Positions 6,652 to 8,762 of a stretch of 8,762 bases of DNA are shown in pieces (the stretch's first letter is position 1; each line of letters begins with the position of its first letter). The stretch is from Acidobacteriota bacterium (GTDB lineage: Bacteria > Acidobacteriota > Blastocatellia > Pyrinomonadales > Pyrinomonadaceae). The stretch lies in contig JAIVJP010000342.1 in the NCBI GenBank assembly GCA_020199975.1, positions 1 through 8,762 on the forward strand, written 5' to 3'. The notes beneath the pieces are model-generated. The model did not search any database. It worked only from the letters and a program-made list of their open reading frames with translations, and was not told the origin of the DNA. The position numbers and the translations under genes were made by a program.

Positions 6652-6753
6652 CTATCTCTTCTTTGCGGCCTTCTTGCTGCCGCCTTTCCTCGCGCCCTTC
6701 TTTGCGCCACCCTTTTTCGATGCGGACTTCTTTCCACCTTTTTTAGTTGCCAT
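6652..6753 (-). CDS. 33-residue lysine/glycine-rich basic protein, histone H1-like
   Basis: An ATG at 6753 opens a 33-codon frame ending in TAG at 6652. The protein starts MATKKGGKKSASKKGGAKKG and continues with ARKGGSKKAAKKR. It has 13 Lys and 2 Arg, no acidic, aromatic or large hydrophobic residue, and is built from KKGG/KKSA/KKAA-like units. Such composition resembles the C-terminal tails of eukaryotic H1 and the bacterial Hc1/AlgP-type histone-like proteins, so binding to DNA or RNA is likely (inference; no fold can be assigned). Reality is supported by AGGAG 12 nt upstream, a strong promoter further up, and an intrinsic terminator 110 bp downstream. It is monocistronic and shorter than many gene callers accept. 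A longer 69-residue frame on the same strand (6528-6737) is an overlapping artefact. Confidence 0.85.
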   Translation of the reverse strand: MATKKGGKKSASKKGGAKKGARKGGSKKAAKKR

Positions 6754-6802
6754 AGCTTCTAGGTGCTCCTTTTTTTCAAGTTTGGGGTTTTTCTTTCTGA
6801 CC

Positions 6803-6862
6803 ACAAGATGCTGTGCTTAGTTTCGTCTTGTGGGCTAGCGTAAACGGCGCACAACATCTTGT
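6803..6862. repeat. Inverted repeat abutting the -10 box of the histone-like gene
   Basis: Arms 6803-6816 (acaagatgctgtgc) and 6849-6862 (gcacaacatcttgt) are complementary at 13 of 14 positions, and in the minus-strand RNA the odd pair is a U-G wobble. The spacer is 32 bp and includes a third related half-site (gtcttgtgg, 6825-6833). The outer arm touches the -10 box, so it may be an operator, a leader hairpin, or both. Confidence 0.7.
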
Positions 6863-6891
6863 TATATAAACGCAAATGAAGCGGATGTCAA
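6863..6891 (-). promoter_or_regulatory. Sigma70-type promoter of the histone-like gene
   Basis: On the minus strand a perfect -35 TTGACA (6891-6886) is followed by exactly 17 nt and TATATA (6868-6863) as the -10. Initiation would fall near 6856, giving a leader of about 100 nt before ATG 6753. This is the best promoter match in the window. Confidence 0.75.
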
Positions 6892-6908
6892 CAACTATTA
6901 CGGTTAGA

Positions 6909-6925
6909 GTGAAAAATATTTTCAC
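6909..6925. promoter_or_regulatory. Perfect 7-3-7 palindrome upstream of the -35 box
   Basis: GTGAAAA-ata-TTTTCAC is a perfect dyad with its centre at 6917, about 60 bp upstream of the inferred start site. That is a usual position for an activator site. The half-site spacing (GTGA-N9-TCAC) does not match CRP or FNR. Confidence 0.45.
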
Positions 6926-7108
6926 CCGCTCGGCGTGTGAGGTTACGCGTCGCGCCCGGGTATTGCCCTCTTCACCATGATCTGTGACGAGAAGAATGAT
7001 CGATGATGATCGAATATTGATCTGCAGTTTAGGGAAGCGGTGCGTCAACTGCGAGTAGAGGTGAAAGGCTGAACCGAGTGACAACCACTGGCAGTCACGA
7101 TGAAGTTT

Positions 7109-7834
7109 TTATCTGAAGAGCGGTGTGAAGATCCATTGATCGTGACGATCAATTCCGTAGTAGTGGAGGACAGAATTGTGCTGACTGCGGCTGGTTACCC
7201 CGACAAAAGGTCCACTCGAATCTGCAGATACTTCTCCCTCACTTCGCGGGGGGCGATCCGAATCGGTCCCCACCACGTTGATGAGTTGCGGGGCTGCAAA
7301 TTGTTGTAACTGCGCCATTTGCTGTTGCCGGGGCTGGGGCAGAAAGTTCCCTGCATACACCATCACGGAGCGTTGGAAGTCGATCAGTTCTTGGGAACGC
7401 GGACGGACCAATCTCCATTCACCAGAGGTGGAAAGCGAATCCCGTGTAGCACTGGCGCGCAAGATCTGACGCTTCTTTGAGCCTCCCGGTACAGGTATTC
7501 CTTCCAGCAATTGATCGATTGATGTGGGCAGAGATTGATCGCCAACACCGCGACCAGTAGTCGAACGGTGGAGGTAGTAATCGCGAAGGGCGTCCGCGAC
7601 TTGCTCACCGCGAAATATAGTTTCCTTCTCACGTTCGCGTTGGGCTTGTTGGCGGATACTCGGTGCTGCAGCAGTCGCGAAGAGCGCGAGCAGGGTCATT
7701 AAGGCGAGGAGCGCGACTAGAGTGTAACCGGCCTCAGAAGACCGCGAGCGGGCGGAATTGAGGCGTTCAGCGACTTGCCAGCGAGCGATGAGCAGACGGC
7801 ATATCTTGTGGTGTGGTCCTCTAAGGCTCGTCAT
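7109..7834 (-). CDS. Type II secretion/type IV pilus pseudopilin-like protein lacking Glu5
   Basis: The 241-residue product has a class-III-type prepilin N terminus: a basic 36-residue leader, then AG-YTLVALLALMTLLALFATAA (35-57) as cleavage site, hydrophobic helix and start of the long pilin helix, followed by the polar RQQAQREREK stretch. Processing would fall after G36. The residue at +5 of the mature form is Ala (A41) rather than the usual Glu, which is otherwise known mainly from the minor pseudopilin GspK. The rest is a soluble domain containing a proline/serine-rich section, ending DRHDQWIFTPLFR. ATG 7834 overlaps the upstream gene by 14 nt, indicating coupling. The frame is open to a TTG at 7846 and a GTG at 7840, which would lengthen the leader by only 2-4 residues. 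A role as minor pseudopilin at the tip of a secretion or pilus fibre is inferred from the N terminus and the neighbour. Confidence 0.78.
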   Translation of the reverse strand: MTSLRGPHHKICRLLIARWQVAERLNSARSRSSEAGYTLVALLALMTLLALFATAAAPSIRQQAQREREKETIFRGEQVADALRDYYLHRSTTGRGVGDQSLPTSIDQLLEGIPVPGGSKKRQILRASATRDSLSTSGEWRLVRPRSQELIDFQRSVMVYAGNFLPQPRQQQMAQLQQFAAPQLINVVGTDSDRPPRSEGEVSADSSGPFVGVTSRSQHNSVLHYYGIDRHDQWIFTPLFR

Positions 7835-8738
7835 CTTCACTATCAACTTTCGGTGTCGGACGGGACCGCAGACCAGATCCCTGGTTCTGATCAGATGCCA
7901 TTAGCAGGGTGTGTTTGATCTTCAGAGTCGCATCAACGAGAACAAGCTCTTTTTCCGAGATGCTGGTTAAGCGGAACCTTCCACCAAGAATGTCACCCCG
8001 CTGCACGTTAAGAATCTCTCTGCTACCTTTGTCCTGAAGGATCGCCGTGTCTAGCCTACGCTGCGTTCCAATAATTCCGATATAAGTGTAATTCGGAGTC
8101 GGCGGCGGGCTCACATTGAACATGGTTGCGTTTGAATAGAGCTTGCCATCTGGAGATCTTACTATCACTTGTCTGGCACCGGCGTTGGCAATCATTGCCG
8201 CCGGCACAGTCGCAGACAACTGTTGCGGGGTTACGAATCGCGTCGGCAGTTCGCGTCCGTCTATCGTTATGCGCACCTCCGGTGTAAACCTGTCACCTGT
8301 GACTTCGAGTGTAAAATCGTTGGTCCTGGCATAAACATTTGAGGGTGAAACGGCCGCCAGCAGCACCGGAGGCGGGGGAGTTGGCGCCGGGGTGGGCACC
8401 GAGGTCACAGCCACTGGGATTGGCTTTTCGTAATAGACAAATATGTTCCGTCTGGCCTCTGCTACAGATGGTGAGGTCGCCGGGTAGGACACCGGACGTA
8501 GCTGTTCGAGCGGTGGAGTCTTGAGTTCGTCGCCCCTTTGTAAGGGTGCAGGATTCACTGCCGTTCGTCCCCCTGCAGCCGGGTTGGGATTCTGAGTGTT
8601 TCGATTGCCTGTAGGCTTTGAGCTTCCCCAAAAGCTAAAGAAAGTCCACCAGAGAAAAAGAATAGCCACAAATCCAAGCGCCAGTGCCCAGACCAATTTC
8701 TTGCGCTCACCCGGATTATTGATGTCGGTAATCTGCAT
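7821..8738 (-). CDS. Inner-membrane PilP/GspC-like assembly protein with an IPT/TIG domain
   Basis: The protein is 305 residues, starting at ATG 8738. A short cytoplasmic N terminus precedes one membrane anchor (KKLVWALALGFVAILFLWWTF, about 13-33). Then comes a disordered Asn/Pro/Gly-rich linker (40-95), the segment ARRNIFVYYEKP (95-106) typical of GspC-type proteins, a Pro-rich hinge (105-125), an Ig-like IPT/TIG domain (about 127-210: VSPSNV ... LEVTGDRF ... TVPAAMI ... VIVRSPDG), and a small beta domain (215-280: YTYIGIIG ... AILQD ... VQRGDILGG ... LVLV) resembling the homology region of GspC/PilP. In those systems this domain sits in the periplasm and links the inner-membrane platform to the secretin. 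Its place directly before a pseudopilin gene fits. Upstream genes of the operon (24 nt to the window edge) are not visible. The choice between pilus and secretion system stays open. Confidence 0.75.
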   Translation of the reverse strand: MQITDINNPGERKKLVWALALGFVAILFLWWTFFSFWGSSKPTGNRNTQNPNPAAGGRTAVNPAPLQRGDELKTPPLEQLRPVSYPATSPSVAEARRNIFVYYEKPIPVAVTSVPTPAPTPPPPVLLAAVSPSNVYARTNDFTLEVTGDRFTPEVRITIDGRELPTRFVTPQQLSATVPAAMIANAGARQVIVRSPDGKLYSNATMFNVSPPPTPNYTYIGIIGTQRRLDTAILQDKGSREILNVQRGDILGGRFRLTSISEKELVLVDATLKIKHTLLMASDQNQGSGLRSRPTPKVDSEDDEP

Positions 8739-8762
8739 AGTCAGTGCTCTACTGTATAACAG

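Larger units (their letters stand above)
6754..7108 (-). other. 355-bp non-coding region: promoter and leader of the histone-like gene
   Basis: No supported gene lies here. The left part is the roughly 100-nt leader of the histone-like gene with an inverted repeat (6803-6862) and Shine-Dalgarno AGGAG near 6766-6770. The middle has the promoter (6863-6891) and a palindrome (6909-6925). The right part (about 6930-7108) follows the pseudopilin stop and holds only a short dyad, gtgac/gtcac at 7074-7098, without a T-tract, plus a tgatcga direct repeat around 7000-7015. Confidence 0.6.

Noticed and set aside
6575..6660. Possible tRNA because of a ggttcgacc T-arm-like string at 6644-6652
   Set aside because: No acceptor stem, anticodon arm or CCA-compatible end can be built around it; it overlaps the stop codon of the histone-like gene.
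6528..6737. 69-residue Arg-rich minus-strand frame
   Set aside because: It overlaps the KKGG gene in another frame and continues through the terminator hairpin; its Arg bias comes from reading Lys/Gly codons out of frame.
6909..6925. CRP or FNR binding site
   Set aside because: CRP needs GTGA-N6-TCAC and FNR needs TTGAT-N4-ATCAA; here the half-sites are GTGA-N9-TCAC.
6776..7084. 102-residue minus-strand open frame between the histone-like gene and the pseudopilin gene
   Set aside because: It covers the promoter, the -10/-35 boxes and the inverted repeat, has no recognisable domain, and shows random composition.

Overview
The window carries a run of genes that all read on the minus strand. 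It looks like a chromosomal segment of a Gram-negative, environmental bacterium. Two things suggest an Acidobacteriota-like host (inference, moderate to low confidence): a PilP/GspC-like protein with an IPT/TIG domain paired with a pseudopilin that lacks Glu5, and a tiny lysine-rich histone-like protein next to ordinary housekeeping genes. No rRNA, tRNA, CRISPR array, phage or transposase gene is visible.

Layout in transcription order (right to left): (1) 8738-7109, an inner-membrane secretion/pilus-assembly protein overlapping a pseudopilin-like gene by 14 nt; (2) 7108-6754, a non-coding stretch with a good sigma70-type promoter (TTGACA, 17 nt, TATATA), an inverted repeat touching the -10 box and a palindrome upstream of the -35; (3) 6753-6652, a 33-residue lysine/glycine-rich basic protein with its own Shine-Dalgarno, a structured 3' UTR and a clear intrinsic terminator; (4) 6514-6401, a 114-bp near-perfect inverted repeat (42-bp arms, 41/42 matching) between the terminator and trmL; (5) 6339-5875 trmL; (6) 5739-4038 typA/bipA, broken by an apparent internal deletion of about 116 bp near 4800 that shifts the frame; (7) 4002-3379 thiE; (8) 3257-2049 a Cys/Met-metabolism PLP enzyme, followed after only 7 nt by (9) a CDF cation efflux transporter, 2041-1070; (10) 900-658 an unrecognised 80-residue protein; (11) 608-1 the N-terminal part of a LarA-type nickel-pincer racemase/epimerase that runs off the left edge.

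Functional grouping: the first two genes form one assembly-machinery operon whose earlier genes lie beyond the right edge. The histone-like gene is a self-contained unit with promoter and terminator. trmL, typA and thiE are translation and cofactor housekeeping genes. The PLP enzyme and CDF transporter look co-transcribed. The 80-residue gene may be co-transcribed with larA. Most starts lack a strong Shine-Dalgarno; the PLP enzyme (AGGAG, 8 nt) and the histone-like gene (AGGAG, 12 nt) are the exceptions.

I see no convincing new multi-gene defence or mobile system. The items most worth checking are the long inverted repeat, the typA deletion, and the promoter/UTR architecture of the 33-residue basic protein.
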